A stretch of DNA of 64,000 bases from an uncultured Ruminiclostridium sp. (GCA_947630175.1 CANRGJ010000010.1:1-64000), one strand, 5' to 3'; positions 34,340 to 42,936 are shown, counted from the stretch's first letter. The notes: generated from the letters alone by a model not told the origin. Made by a program: numbers and translations.

Positions 34340-34461
34340 GAAACGTCCGCACATATTATGACGGAAATATATTGTAGTAGTTGGCAACTTTTATAATATA
34401 CCAACCGTTATAATTTGTCAAGAATTTTTTACAAAAAACTTGAATGAATGAGGGTGATAAA

Positions 34462-34659
34462 TTGGCTAATGAAACCACAGACCATGATTTGTTTGTGGCA
34501 GAAGTAAAACGCTGTCTTTCTCTGCGGCACTGGAAGTACAAAGATTTAGCTGTGGCAGCCGGCTACTCTTTGAAATCTATTGAAGCATTTATGCATGGAA
34601 GCCGACAAAGCGCAACGCTTCATTTAGCAATTGCTGCGGCACTTAACATTGATACATAA
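34462..34659 (+). CDS. Small helix-turn-helix protein (TTG start)
   Basis: 65 aa from TTG 34462 (GAGGGTGATAAA upstream). A compact Xre/Cro-like fold: VAEVKRCLSLRHWKYKDLAV, AAGYSLKSIEAFMHGSRQS, then LAIAAALNIDT. Transcribed from the operator-controlled promoter divergent to the repressor, the position of Cro- or Xis-activating genes in ICEs. Function is inferred from size and place. Confidence 0.72.
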   Translation: MANETTDHDLFVAEVKRCLSLRHWKYKDLAVAAGYSLKSIEAFMHGSRQSATLHLAIAAALNIDT

Positions 34660-34671
34660 AGGTGAAAATCT

Positions 34672-34908
34672 ATGATTAACAAACGAAGATTTTTAAACTG
34701 GGAAACGCTCCCCGTACTGCTTGACGCAGATACAATATCAGCGCTGTTGGGAATACATCGCTCTTATGTCAGCACAATGGCAAAGCAGGGAAAAATCCCC
34801 GGTGCAAAACAAATAGGGCGTTTCTGGTACTTTGAAAAGGAAGCACTGAGGAATTATTTCCATAGTGAAGAAACCCGCACAAAGCTGTCCAAGTTTTTAG
34901 CTTTATAA
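34672..34908 (+). CDS. Excisionase-like helix-turn-helix protein
   Basis: 78 aa with a MerR/excisionase-type HTH_17 domain: LDADTISALLGIHRSYVSTM, GKIPGAKQIGRFWYFEKEAL. The same plan as Xis-like factors that bend att DNA for excision. AGGTGAAAATCT precedes the ATG; 12 bp after the previous gene, same operon. It could also be a plain regulator. Confidence 0.78.
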   Translation: MINKRRFLNWETLPVLLDADTISALLGIHRSYVSTMAKQGKIPGAKQIGRFWYFEKEALRNYFHSEETRTKLSKFLAL

Positions 34909-35429
34909 TAAGTATCCCTCTTTCTTCTTTACGCTTCTTATGCTGTTCTAACGCCGGGAAGCGTAAATGGACTGCCAAGTATTTTTACGGTGCAACTCCG
35001 TAACAGTCCCTCTGATAAACAAGATATTAAATTCCCTTTCGGGAAGTTAATATAAAAGCTCAATCCGCCTGCTGGGAAGCGCTCGGATCACGAGCTTTTC
35101 CAATAGCAGCATAAAAAGTTTGTGCTGCTATTGTACAAATTGAATACAACCGCTTGTAAGAAACAAGTTCCTCTGCTTTTTGTAACAACTGCGCATTAGC
35201 TTTGTGAACATCGGGTGAAGATCCGCACAGTACAAGGACGCCGACTATCAAACCGGAGCGAGTATATATACCTTATGAAAGGTTGAGCTACCTCAAAAAG
35301 TACGTAAAGGGGCATGAGCCTGTGCGACGCCGGGTATCATGTCAAAAGAAAAGGTAACAAGCCGGCGACATATTTGTTTATTGCAGGGGAGTAATAAACA
35401 TTGTGATATTGCTCCCCTTTTATTTTTTT
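34909..35429 (+). ncRNA. Candidate structured non-coding RNA ending in a strong terminator
   Basis: No convincing gene in 34909-35573. The strand shows a chain of hairpins: GGACTG/CAGTCC (34969-35009), TTCCC/GGGAA (about 35034-35045), AAAAGCTC/GAGCTTTT with inner ATCCG/CGGAT (35054-35099), CAATAGCAGCA/TGCTGCTATTG (35101-35133), and finally GGGGAGTAATA/TATTGCTCCCC (35386-35417) followed by TTTTATTTTTTT. The final terminator implies a plus-strand transcript; most of it would be untranslated. Class unknown. Confidence 0.45.
35386..35429 (+). terminator. Terminator downstream of excisionase-like gene
   Basis: 11-bp stem (35386-35396 with 35407-35417, one mismatch) and a 12-nt T-rich tail. Confidence 0.88.
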
Positions 35430-35482
35430 AAGTATACTTTTGTGGGCATTATTCCAATGCTCAGAAAAGTATACTTTTTATT

Positions 35483-35509
35483 AACTTCTCACCAAGTTGG
35501 TGAGAAGTT
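35483..35509. promoter_or_regulatory. parS: Probable parS site, copy 1
   Basis: Perfect palindrome: arm AACTTCTCACCAA, centre G, reverse-complement arm. Identical copies at 36255-36281 and 37939-37965, all within 2.5 kb of parAB. Confidence 0.82.
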
Positions 35510-35531
35510 GAGGTTGGTGTTTTATATAAAA

Positions 35532-35560
35532 TTGACACAATTAATTTGTTTTGATATAAT
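35532..35560 (+). promoter_or_regulatory. Promoter of the membrane coiled-coil gene
   Basis: TTGACA (35532-35537), 17-bp spacer, TATAAT (35555-35560). Only 13 bp separate the -10 from ATG 35574, so the leader would be very short. Confidence 0.78.
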
Positions 35561-35573
35561 AATGGAGGAAACT

Positions 35574-36188
35574 ATGAAAAGAATAATAACCCTTATAAAT
35601 ATGTGGAGCTGCACTATATGGGGGATTTTTATAGTTTTACTATGTTTTAAAGGAGTTTTAAGTATGGAGTGGTGGCAAACCATTTTGGTTGCGATAATCC
35701 CCGCTGCTATATCATCAGCAGTAACATGGTATATCAACAGAAAATCTCAAATTAACAGCAATACATACCAAATCAGCAAATTGATAGAACGTTTGGGTAT
35801 AAAAGAAGATAAGACGCTTCACGCTGACATTTCAGATAAATTTGACAGCATTATTTCTGATATTGGACGTAATGAAAATTCTTCACTTACAAAACAGCAT
35901 AGCGAGATGAAAGAAATGCTCGTTACAGAAATTGAGTTATCAGAACGCCGCTATAAAGATGAAGAAGGTCGAATAAGAAACTTTACGCTTGAACAGCACA
36001 ACATTAATAAAAGCTTGGAAGAATTTAAACTTTTTATGGAAAGTTGGAAGCGAATGGCTGAACAGGTAAATAAGCAAGAACTTACAATTGCCGAACTTCA
36101 AACTGAAAATAAAGTTTTGAAAGACAAATTTAGCAAAATGACCGAAAATAATGTAAGTGAAGATAATGACGAAGAACAAATAATGTGA
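35574..36188 (+). CDS. Membrane-anchored coiled-coil protein of unknown function
   Basis: 204 aa, not recognised. Two N-terminal hydrophobic stretches (about residues 5-28 and 32-52, TILVAIIPAAISSAVTWY), then a helical, heptad-like region of about 150 residues (KLIERLGIKEDKTLH, LEEFKLFMESWKRMAEQ, TIAELQTENKVLKDKFSKM) with a charged end. ATG 35574 (GGAGG upstream) is taken; ATG 35664 has an even better AAGGAG at 8 nt and would leave only the second helix. It lies between two parS copies, so a role in element segregation or membrane tethering is conceivable but unproven. Confidence 0.65.
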   Translation: MKRIITLINMWSCTIWGIFIVLLCFKGVLSMEWWQTILVAIIPAAISSAVTWYINRKSQINSNTYQISKLIERLGIKEDKTLHADISDKFDSIISDIGRNENSSLTKQHSEMKEMLVTEIELSERRYKDEEGRIRNFTLEQHNINKSLEEFKLFMESWKRMAEQVNKQELTIAELQTENKVLKDKFSKMTENNVSEDNDEEQIM

Positions 36189-36193
36189 CAAAT

Positions 36194-36222
36194 AAAAAGG
36201 ACTGTTTGACAGTCCTTTTTTT
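36194..36222 (+). terminator. Terminator
   Basis: Stem AAAAAGGACTG/CAGTCCTTTTT with a TTTGA loop and T-run. The same hairpin motif recurs at 63773-63802. Confidence 0.9.
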
Positions 36223-36254
36223 ATTAACACAAATCTTTTGAAATTTATTTTATT

Positions 36255-36281
36255 AACTTCTCACCAAGTTGGTGAGAAGTT
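36255..36281. promoter_or_regulatory. parS: Probable parS site, copy 2
   Basis: Same 27-bp palindrome as copy 1; here the flanks extend the symmetry (TTTTATT on the left, its complement AATAAAA close by on the right). Confidence 0.82.
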
Positions 36282-36294
36282 AAATAAAATAAAT

Positions 36295-36438
36295 GCCGTC
36301 CAAAGCACAGCAGTCCGTTTTTTAATCCATATCTCCTGAAAAGATCATCTCCTAAAAACTGATACAACAAGCAACGGAACGGCTGGATCTTCCTGTTCCC
36401 TCTCAAAAACAATAACGGACTGTTGTGCTTTGGACGGC
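36295..36438. repeat. Long inverted repeat upstream of parA
   Basis: Arms of 25 bp at 36295-36319 and 36414-36438 (GCCGTCCAAAGCACAGCAGT and its near-perfect complement) separated by 94 bp with no gene. Possible replication or regulatory element, or ends of a small insertion that removed the gene whose tail remains at 36448-36522. Confidence 0.65.
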
Positions 36439-36447
36439 AAAATATAA

Positions 36448-36522
36448 TTAAGAGATGAAGAAACAGAAAAAGTAGGCGAAAGTGTGGAAGGTGAAATTCC
36501 GGATTTTATGCAGACTATGTAA
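36448..36522 (+). pseudogene. C-terminal remnant of an ICE gene ending in the QTM tail
   Basis: Open for 24 codons after a stop, with no start codon context: LRDEETEKVGES followed by EGEIPDFMQTM and a stop. The acidic stretch plus F-x-Q-T-M end matches the C-termini of three intact ICE proteins (50821, 60487, 62615), so this is a decayed member of that set. The rest of 36523-36732 holds short G+C-rich inverted repeats (AGGCGG/CCGCC; GTTAGTCCC/GGGACTAAC) but no gene. Confidence 0.5.
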
Positions 36523-36732
36523 TACATTTAAAAGTTGTTTACGAAAGACACAAAGGCGGATAAAACCGCCCGCCTAATGCAGCCGAGGACGGTCACAAGC
36601 CCGTTTGAGAAATGCAGAGTGGGCGCAAACAGAATTGTACAGTCTGATAGGCGGTCGTTGTTAGTCCCGATCGCCTTTTTTGCGTTTTAAAAAACGAACA
36701 ACAGGGACTAACAGAAAAAGGAGGACTAACAA

Positions 36733-37512
36733 ATGAAAACAATTGCAATCTGCAATCAAAAAGGCGGCGTGGGAAAAACAACCACTGCTGTAAACTTAGG
36801 CATAGGACTGACAAGGCTTAACAAAAAGGTGTTGCTTGTGGACGCTGATCCACAGGGAGACCTCACCGCTTCCCTCGGTTGGGTTTGGCAAGACGATATA
36901 ACAAATACGCTTGCTTCTGATATGGAAAACATAATCAACGATAAGCCTATCAACATAACAGAAACAATTCTACACCATAACGAGGGCGTTGACCTTATTC
37001 CCTCAAATATAGAGTTGGCAAACATTGAAGCTCTGCTTGTAAACGCTATGAGCAGAGAAAACACATTAAAAACATTACTTTCAGAGGTAAAAGACAGTTA
37101 TGACTACATAATCATAGACTGTATGCCTTCTCTTGGTATGCTGACGATCAACGCTTTAGCAGCGGCTGACAGCGTGATTATTCCCGTTCAGGCACAATAT
37201 CTTCCCGCAAAAGGAATGGTGCAGCTTATACGGACTATAACTAAAATTCAGCGCAGAATAAATCCTACACTGAAAATAGACGGCATATTACTTACACTTG
37301 CCGACATGAGAACAAGCATTGCAAAACTCACAATCGAAAGCCTGCAAGGAAATTATGGAAGTGCAATCAAAATATATAATGCAATAATTCCTGTCACTAC
37401 AAAGGCGGCTGAAACCAGCGCCACAGGACAGAGCATATATAAGTATAGCAAAAGCAGTACGGCGGCAAAGGCGTACGAAAATTTTACGAAGGAGGTAGCA
37501 GAGAATGTCTAA
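36733..37512 (+). CDS. parA: ParA-family partition ATPase
   Basis: 259 aa. Deviant Walker A KGGVGKTTTAVNLG (residues about 10-23), Walker A' VLLVDADPQGDLTASLGW, Walker B YDYIIIDCMPSLGMLTINAL. Soj/ParA type without an N-terminal helix-turn-helix. Segregates or maintains the element while it replicates. AAAGGAGGACTAACAA precedes the ATG; overlaps parB by 8 nt. Confidence 0.96.
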   Translation: MKTIAICNQKGGVGKTTTAVNLGIGLTRLNKKVLLVDADPQGDLTASLGWVWQDDITNTLASDMENIINDKPINITETILHHNEGVDLIPSNIELANIEALLVNAMSRENTLKTLLSEVKDSYDYIIIDCMPSLGMLTINALAAADSVIIPVQAQYLPAKGMVQLIRTITKIQRRINPTLKIDGILLTLADMRTSIAKLTIESLQGNYGSAIKIYNAIIPVTTKAAETSATGQSIYKYSKSSTAAKAYENFTKEVAENV

Positions 37513-38410
37513 ACTTAACGGCTTAAAACTTCCACCCATTCAGGATCTGTTTTCAACACAGGAAGAAAGAAACAGTGTTGGTAATATTATAGAGATACCT
37601 CTTGGCGAAATAGACAGTTTCCCTGCTCACCCGTTTCACGTTGATGATAACGAAGAAATGGAACAGCTTACGGAAAGTATTAAAGCGCACGGTGTTTTAA
37701 CTCCTGCTATTGTACGGCAGAAAAAAGACGGTAGGTATGAGCTTATAAGCGGACATCGTAGGAAAAGAGCTTGCGAGCTTTCAGGGCTGCTCACACTAAA
37801 ATGTGAAGTTGTTGAAATATCTGATGACGACGCCACCGTTGCAATGGTGGACGCAAATTTTCAAAGAGAGAATATTCTTCCTTCTGAAAAAGCATTTGCT
37901 TATAAAATGAAACGAGACGCTTTAAAACACCAAGGTTCAACTTCTCACCAAGTTGGTGAGAAGTTATTGACAGTAGCAAAAATTGGATCAGAAAATGGTG
38001 ACAGTCAGAATCAGGTGTTACGTTATATCCGCCTGACAGAGCTTATGCCTGAGTTGCTTAAAATGGTAGATGAAGAAAAGATACCACTCACTGTTGGTGT
38101 GGAACTTTCTTTTCTGCCCGAAAGCGAACAGAAAATTTTGTATGATATAATGACCGAAAATAAGGTTGTTCCCTCTTTAAAACAGGCAAAAATTTTAAAA
38201 GATTTGTCACAGTCTGACGGGCTTGATAAAAATGTCATACTTAATATTCTTGTAGTTTCTAAGGCAATGGGTAAGGCAGAAAAAAAGGAAATTGTGTTGC
38301 GAAGTAATAAAGTCAGAGAGCTTATTCCTCAATCTTTATCTGATACAGAACGTGAGGACTATATAATTAAGGCGCTGAGGTTTTACAAGGAAATGAAAGG
38401 TAATCAATAA
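37505..38410 (+). CDS. parB: ParB-family partition protein
   Basis: 301 aa. The N-terminal CTPase/ParB domain has IPLGEIDSFPAHPF, then DGRYELISGHRRKRACELSG (the GHRR motif), followed by a helix-turn-helix region (about residues 150-190) and a C-terminal dimerisation part. A copy of the 27-bp parS-like palindrome lies inside the gene (37939-37965) and is translated as STSHQVGEKLLT, so the centromere is part of the coding sequence of its own binding protein. Overlaps parA. Confidence 0.95.
   Translation: MSKLNGLKLPPIQDLFSTQEERNSVGNIIEIPLGEIDSFPAHPFHVDDNEEMEQLTESIKAHGVLTPAIVRQKKDGRYELISGHRRKRACELSGLLTLKCEVVEISDDDATVAMVDANFQRENILPSEKAFAYKMKRDALKHQGSTSHQVGEKLLTVAKIGSENGDSQNQVLRYIRLTELMPELLKMVDEEKIPLTVGVELSFLPESEQKILYDIMTENKVVPSLKQAKILKDLSQSDGLDKNVILNILVVSKAMGKAEKKEIVLRSNKVRELIPQSLSDTEREDYIIKALRFYKEMKGNQ
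37939..37965. promoter_or_regulatory. parS: Probable parS site, copy 3, inside parB
   Basis: Identical 27-bp palindrome within the parB reading frame. Spo0J/ParB families commonly have parS near or inside their own genes. Confidence 0.85.
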
Positions 38411-38411
38411 A

Positions 38412-38552
38412 ATGAATACAATACAAATTCTAATTGTGGTAGCAGTCGTTTTCCTAAGCACACCGACCGTTTTTTTATTAACGGTTTTTATTCTTTCTGT
38501 TTACTATTGTAAAAAGGAAGAAAGAGAAAAAATGCACCATCAGCAAAAATGA
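38412..38552 (+). CDS. Small single-span membrane protein
   Basis: 46 aa, starting 1 nt after the parB stop: MNTIQILIVVAVVFLSTP, then VFLLTVFILSVYYCKK and a basic/His tail HHQQK. One or two membrane passes. AAAGG lies 11 nt upstream. Its stop overlaps the start of the next open frame (ATGA). No homology recognised; such small proteins are common behind ICE parB genes. Confidence 0.55.
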   Translation: MNTIQILIVVAVVFLSTPTVFLLTVFILSVYYCKKEEREKMHHQQK

Positions 38553-38779
38553 ACAACAGATATAGTAAAAATTGGACAGGCAATATAAATAGCACATATA
38601 TCATGCTTGGTGCGTCTAATCATACCGAAAAAGAAAGGCAGCATCAAGATTATTACACAACTGAACCCCGTGTGATGGAATTATTGCTTGCGGAAGAACA
38701 GTTTGCCCCGGTTATATGGGAATGTGCTTGCAAATGGCTCAAAAATGGGAAGCGTATAATAGTGAAAGGAAATCTGTAA
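38549..38779 (+). pseudogene. Truncated SAM-dependent (adenine-type) methyltransferase
   Basis: 76-aa fragment. MLGASNHTEKERQHQDYYTT followed by EPRVMELLL...FAPVIWECAC matches my recollection of the N-terminus of phage/ICE-type adenine methyltransferases, where WECACG would continue into the SAM-binding loop. Here it jumps to KWLKNGKRIIVKGNL and stops, so the catalytic part is deleted. It directly precedes the A+T-rich methyltransferase/TIR insert. Confidence 0.6.
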
Positions 38780-38789
38780 ACGTGAACAT

Positions 38790-38930
38790 ATGAGGACGCT
38801 GAAAATCATGTGCGAAAAGCAACTGAGGTCATCTTATAACATATCGAGTTTGCGGACAGTAAGCCTGAAGAAATGGCAAAAAAGAAACAGATATTTGAAA
38901 TTCAGTCCTTATATTGACACCAGAATATAA
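38790..38930 (+). pseudogene. Decayed coding remnant
   Basis: In one frame the segment reads YEDAENHVRKATEVIL, a stop, then HIEFADSKPEEMAKKKQIF and a second stop near 38928. The codon pattern looks protein-like, but there is no start codon context. Probably the tail of a gene cut by the neighbouring insertion. From 38931 to 39346 I see only A+T-rich DNA without a gene. Confidence 0.4.
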
Positions 38931-39346
38931 AATGTGTATAATTAATTTAAGAACAAATAAGACTTTCAAAGTTTACGAAAAATTTGCTTCAAGTGAAATT
39001 ATACCAATTGATCTTGACGAACATAACTGAACCTATATTTCTTACATTTACTATTTAATACATCTTAATGACCTTTTGATTATAAAAAGGCACATAAACT
39101 TGCCATTAGTGTTTATTTATGCTTCTCGATAATGTGATAAATAATAAATCATATTTTGATGAGCAATATTTTTCTATACTCTTGTATTCAAAGGAAAAAT
39201 GCGTGGCAATTTAAAATTTTTTCAGTAGAGCAAAACACAGCAAATTAAGTATATGGTATATACAAAATACTCAAATCAAACAGTATTTTAGAGAAGCAGA
39301 GAAAGAAATTTTCCATAGATTTTTTAAATATTATGGACGGTGAAAT

Positions 39347-40528
39347 ATGAATATAAATATCGTTGATTTGTTTTCAGGTGCTGGAGGGCTAACTTTTGGC
39401 TTCCAATACAAAATAAAAAAAGATAGATTTGTGAGGAATCACCAAAATAATATTTTATTTGCAAATGAATATAATGCACAGGCTGCAAAGGCATTTCACA
39501 ATAATTTTCCTAATATACCCCTGATTCACGATGATATAGCAAATGTAACTATTGATTCAATTGCAAAATTAAACATTAACATTGAGAATATTGATTTAGT
39601 TATTGGTGGACCTCCATGTCAATCATATAGTACTGTTGGAAAAAGGCAATATGATGAACGTGCAAAAATGTATAGAGAATATATCCGATTGCTCGGAATA
39701 CTTAAGCCTAAAATGTTTATTTTTGAGAATGTAACAGGTTTACTAAGCATGAAAAATGATAATAATGAACCTGTATTAAATGATATAAAAAATATGTTTT
39801 CAGATATCTATAAAGATGGTCTTTTAAACTATATTATTAAACAAAAAGTGCTGAATGCAAAAAATTATGGTGTTCCACAAAGTAGAGATAGAGTATTTTT
39901 GGTTGGCATAAGGAGCGACCTAAACGGTAATTATTGGTCTTTTCCAACGGAAAGATATGGCACAGGACATGGTAAACTGCCATATTTAACTGTTAAAGAT
40001 GCCATTTCAGATTTACCGCATTTAAAAGAGGGAGAAACTATTGAAAATTATTCATTACCCCCCCAAAATGCATATCAAGCACTTATGCGAAATGGTAATT
40101 CAATTTTGCAAGATCACTTTATCGGAAAATACGGTGATAAAATTAGAATGGTTATTAAAAATGTTGTTCAAGGAGAGGGCAAAAGATATTTTAATAGTCT
40201 TATAGACCAAGGCATCGTTGACAAAAAGTATTATTTAACCTCTGGTTACAATAATACATATGGAAGACTGTGGTGGGATCGACCATCAACTACAATTACA
40301 AACAGTTTCGGAACACCTTCTGCACTAAGGTGTATTCATCCGTTGCAAAATCGATCTTTAAGTACTAGAGAGGGTGCACGGTTGCAATCATTTCCAGACT
40401 GGTTCGAGTTTTGCGGGAATAAATATGAAAAAAATTCTCAAATTGGGAATGCGGTTCCTCCGCTATTAGCTATTGAATTAGCCAAACAAGTAAAAAGATG
40501 CTTTAAAAAATGGGAGAATGAGCAATGA
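39347..40528 (+). CDS. DNA (cytosine-5) methyltransferase
   Basis: 393 aa. Motif I DLFSGAGGLTFGF, motif IV with the catalytic Cys GGPPCQSYSTVG, motif VI MFIFENVTGLL, motif VIII NYGVPQSRDRVFLVG, motif IX REGARLQSFPDW and motif X QIGNAVPPLLAIELA. Recognition sequence unknown. Markedly more A+T-rich than the flanking transfer genes. ATGA overlap with the following GHKL-TIR gene shows a two-gene unit rather than a lone methyltransferase. Confidence 0.95.
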   Translation: MNINIVDLFSGAGGLTFGFQYKIKKDRFVRNHQNNILFANEYNAQAAKAFHNNFPNIPLIHDDIANVTIDSIAKLNINIENIDLVIGGPPCQSYSTVGKRQYDERAKMYREYIRLLGILKPKMFIFENVTGLLSMKNDNNEPVLNDIKNMFSDIYKDGLLNYIIKQKVLNAKNYGVPQSRDRVFLVGIRSDLNGNYWSFPTERYGTGHGKLPYLTVKDAISDLPHLKEGETIENYSLPPQNAYQALMRNGNSILQDHFIGKYGDKIRMVIKNVVQGEGKRYFNSLIDQGIVDKKYYLTSGYNNTYGRLWWDRPSTTITNSFGTPSALRCIHPLQNRSLSTREGARLQSFPDWFEFCGNKYEKNSQIGNAVPPLLAIELAKQVKRCFKKWENEQ

Positions 40529-42624
40529 GTAACGAAAACAAGAAAATGGATTTTTCTTTCGGCTGGCTTGCATTGAAATTGCTTGGCAAAAGTTTGTATT
40601 CCAATGCTTGGAGTGCAATTTCTGAATTGGTGGCAAATGGCTTTGATGCGGGAGCAAAAAATGTCTATATTTATATTAATATTGCTAAAAAAGATGATGC
40701 TATTATTGAACTGTTTGATGACGGCATAGGTATGGATAGTGACGGCATAGCCACATATGTTAAAGTTGGGTTTAACAAACGAACTGATTTGCACAAACCA
40801 ACTGATGAAAATTACTTAACAATGGGAAGAAAAGGTATTGGAAAATTAGCCGCATTATATCTTTCTGAGAATTATTATCTTATAACAAAAACATCTAAAG
40901 AAGAATCAAAATGGCAGATGATATATAAAGAAAACTCTATTGATGAAAATGAACGACCTTTTTTGTCACAAACAGAAGGTAATATTGATATCCACTGCAA
41001 TAAGCATTGGAAATCATGTCAGACCGGTACTTTGTTGCAAATGAATCATGTAAACTTAACGGGATTGGGTAATGTAGCATTTGAAGCTCTATCAAAAAAA
41101 CTTTCAAATTTCTTTGCACTTGATTCAATGGATGGTAGGAAAATCTACTTATGTGTGAATGACAAAAGTGATAATACAATTTCTTTTGAACCTGTTAAAA
41201 AGGAAATTGCTTTTAAAAATATGGCATTTATTAATTATAACTCTAAAGAAAAAAATTCAAATATACCTAAAATTATTGAAAAAAATATAGGAAATCAAAT
41301 TAAGTTTCCGTTTAACAAATTGAACGGAAATCAGTTTTATGTTCACACAGTCAAAATTGATGACTTTGAGAACATTGAAAATATCAAGGTTCATGGGACT
41401 ATACCTTGTACAAACATCAACGGCGAAGAAATAAAAAAAGAATATGAGTTAACAGGATGGGTTGGATTGCATGGATCGATTGATAACTCACTTGCAACTC
41501 AGAATGATCCACTTTTTTCAAGAAATAAATTCTATAACCCAATACAACTTCGACTTTATGTTCGTAACAAACTTGCTGTCGAGAATTTTTTAAATATAAT
41601 CAACAATACACAGGCATTTGTAAATTATATTGAGGGCGAAATACATTTTGATGTTTTAGATGAGGATGATTTGCCCGATATTGCGACATCAAATAGGCAA
41701 AGCTTAGATGAACATGACCCAAGAGTATTATTTTTAGTGGAAATAATAAAGAAAGTAGTTAGTAACTTAATTAGTAAAAGGACTGATTTGGCTGAGCAAA
41801 TCAAAAAACAGCAAAAAGAACTGTTAGATAAACAAAATGATAATGCTAAAAAGCAATTTTCTAAGGAAGTCGAATCAGAAGTAGAAAAATTTGAAGGTTT
41901 AACTGCATCACAGAAATCTTCACTAACAACAATAGTTTCAAGCAAAATAAAAGGTGATGTTGTTCCCAAAAGTGATTATATTGTCTTTATATCTCATTCT
42001 AGGGAGGATAAAATATTAACAGATTTTATTTATCAAGTTCTAAAACATAAAGGTGCAAAAGATTCTGAATTTTTCTACACATCCAGAGATGATAATGTAG
42101 AACAATATGAAAATATTGAGTCATTAGCGACCCAAATAAAGAAAAACATATTAAATGATAATGCGTTGTTACTTTACCTTACAAGCAACTCATATAAATC
42201 AAGCGAATATTGTATGTTTGAAGGTGGAGCGGGTTGGGCAACAAGAAGTGTAGGTGAATATATTGCTCTATCTTTGACCTACTCAGAGATGCCTAAATTT
42301 ATAACAAATGGAAAATTTGAATTCTGCTTTGAGAAAAATAAAGATATTCCCTTAGATAGAACTACATATCTTTTCATTGTAAAAATGCTTAACAAAATTA
42401 TTAAACACCTAAATGCCGGCAGACATGCAAATGCAAAAGATGAAATTCCTGAATTTGTAGAACAAATTATACCATCAGACTTGGAACTGTTCAAGAAAAA
42501 GGAAAACATTGAAGATTATATGGATAACGATATTAAGGAATACTGGGATTTTTACATTACACAGAAACTACAGACATATATGGAAAAACGATATAAGGAC
42601 TGTAACAATAATGACAGCCAATGA
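40525..42624 (+). CDS. GHKL (MORC/Hsp90-like) ATPase fused to a TIR domain
   Basis: 699 aa. Residues about 1-180 are a GHKL ATPase: N-box SAISELVANGFDAGA, G1 ELFDDGIGMD, G2 MGRKGIGKLAALYLSE, the set typical of MORC/MutL-like proteins. A transducer-like region follows (about 190-400), then a coiled coil (about 415-460, EQIKKQQKELLDKQNDNAKK). Residues about 482-620 form a TIR domain (DYIVFISHSREDKILTDFIY, LLLYLTSNSYKSSEYCMFEG with the candidate catalytic Glu). TIR domains in bacterial defence cleave NAD. Coupled to the methyltransferase gene. Likely an anti-phage unit in which lost methylation or invading DNA triggers the TIR effector (inference). Confidence 0.88.
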   Translation: MSNENKKMDFSFGWLALKLLGKSLYSNAWSAISELVANGFDAGAKNVYIYINIAKKDDAIIELFDDGIGMDSDGIATYVKVGFNKRTDLHKPTDENYLTMGRKGIGKLAALYLSENYYLITKTSKEESKWQMIYKENSIDENERPFLSQTEGNIDIHCNKHWKSCQTGTLLQMNHVNLTGLGNVAFEALSKKLSNFFALDSMDGRKIYLCVNDKSDNTISFEPVKKEIAFKNMAFINYNSKEKNSNIPKIIEKNIGNQIKFPFNKLNGNQFYVHTVKIDDFENIENIKVHGTIPCTNINGEEIKKEYELTGWVGLHGSIDNSLATQNDPLFSRNKFYNPIQLRLYVRNKLAVENFLNIINNTQAFVNYIEGEIHFDVLDEDDLPDIATSNRQSLDEHDPRVLFLVEIIKKVVSNLISKRTDLAEQIKKQQKELLDKQNDNAKKQFSKEVESEVEKFEGLTASQKSSLTTIVSSKIKGDVVPKSDYIVFISHSREDKILTDFIYQVLKHKGAKDSEFFYTSRDDNVEQYENIESLATQIKKNILNDNALLLYLTSNSYKSSEYCMFEGGAGWATRSVGEYIALSLTYSEMPKFITNGKFEFCFEKNKDIPLDRTTYLFIVKMLNKIIKHLNAGRHANAKDEIPEFVEQIIPSDLELFKKKENIEDYMDNDIKEYWDFYITQKLQTYMEKRYKDCNNNDSQ

Positions 42625-42818
42625 TGAGAGACTTTTTACATAACTATAATATTTACAAACATATTGTTTAAAATGTGAAATTACTTTATAAATATCTTGA
42701 ACGGGAACAAAAGAAAAAATTCGTTTTAATAAGCAATATAATTTAATATTCTTGATGCCTATGGTATTATCCGTGTTGTCTTAATTTGGAGCCAATTAAA
42801 ATGAAAATGACTTAACAT

Positions 42819-42854
42819 AGAAACAAGAGCCTTGATTAAAAGGCTCTTGTTTCT
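42819..42854 (+). terminator. Terminator after the methyltransferase-TIR operon
   Basis: Stem AGAAACAAGAGCCTT with its complement, loop GATTAA. Weak T-tail. Confidence 0.85.
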
Positions 42855-42900
42855 ATTTTCTCGGCAGTTTTGCAGAAAAGAAATACAAGGAGGAAAAGCA

Positions 42901-42936
42901 ATGAAAGAACTCGTTATTGACATTTTTCCCCTTTAG
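42901..42936 (+). other. Eleven-codon open frame with strong ribosome binding site
   Basis: AAGGAGG lies 7 nt before ATG 42901; the frame reads MKELVIDIFPL and stops at TAG. It overlaps the promoter of the next gene. Probably the surviving start of a lost gene, or a leader peptide. Confidence 0.35.

Noticed and set aside
34951-35010. Cobalamin-riboswitch-like words (GGGAA, GGTGCAACTCCGTAACAGTCCC parts)
   Set aside because: The order is partly right, but GGGAA and GGTG are too far apart and no B12-box with GACCTGCC follows; no cobalamin gene nearby.
35060-35251. 63-codon minus-strand frame
   Set aside because: Only a TTG start without a ribosome binding site, and it lies over perfect RNA hairpins; I could not support it as a gene, although its composition is protein-like.
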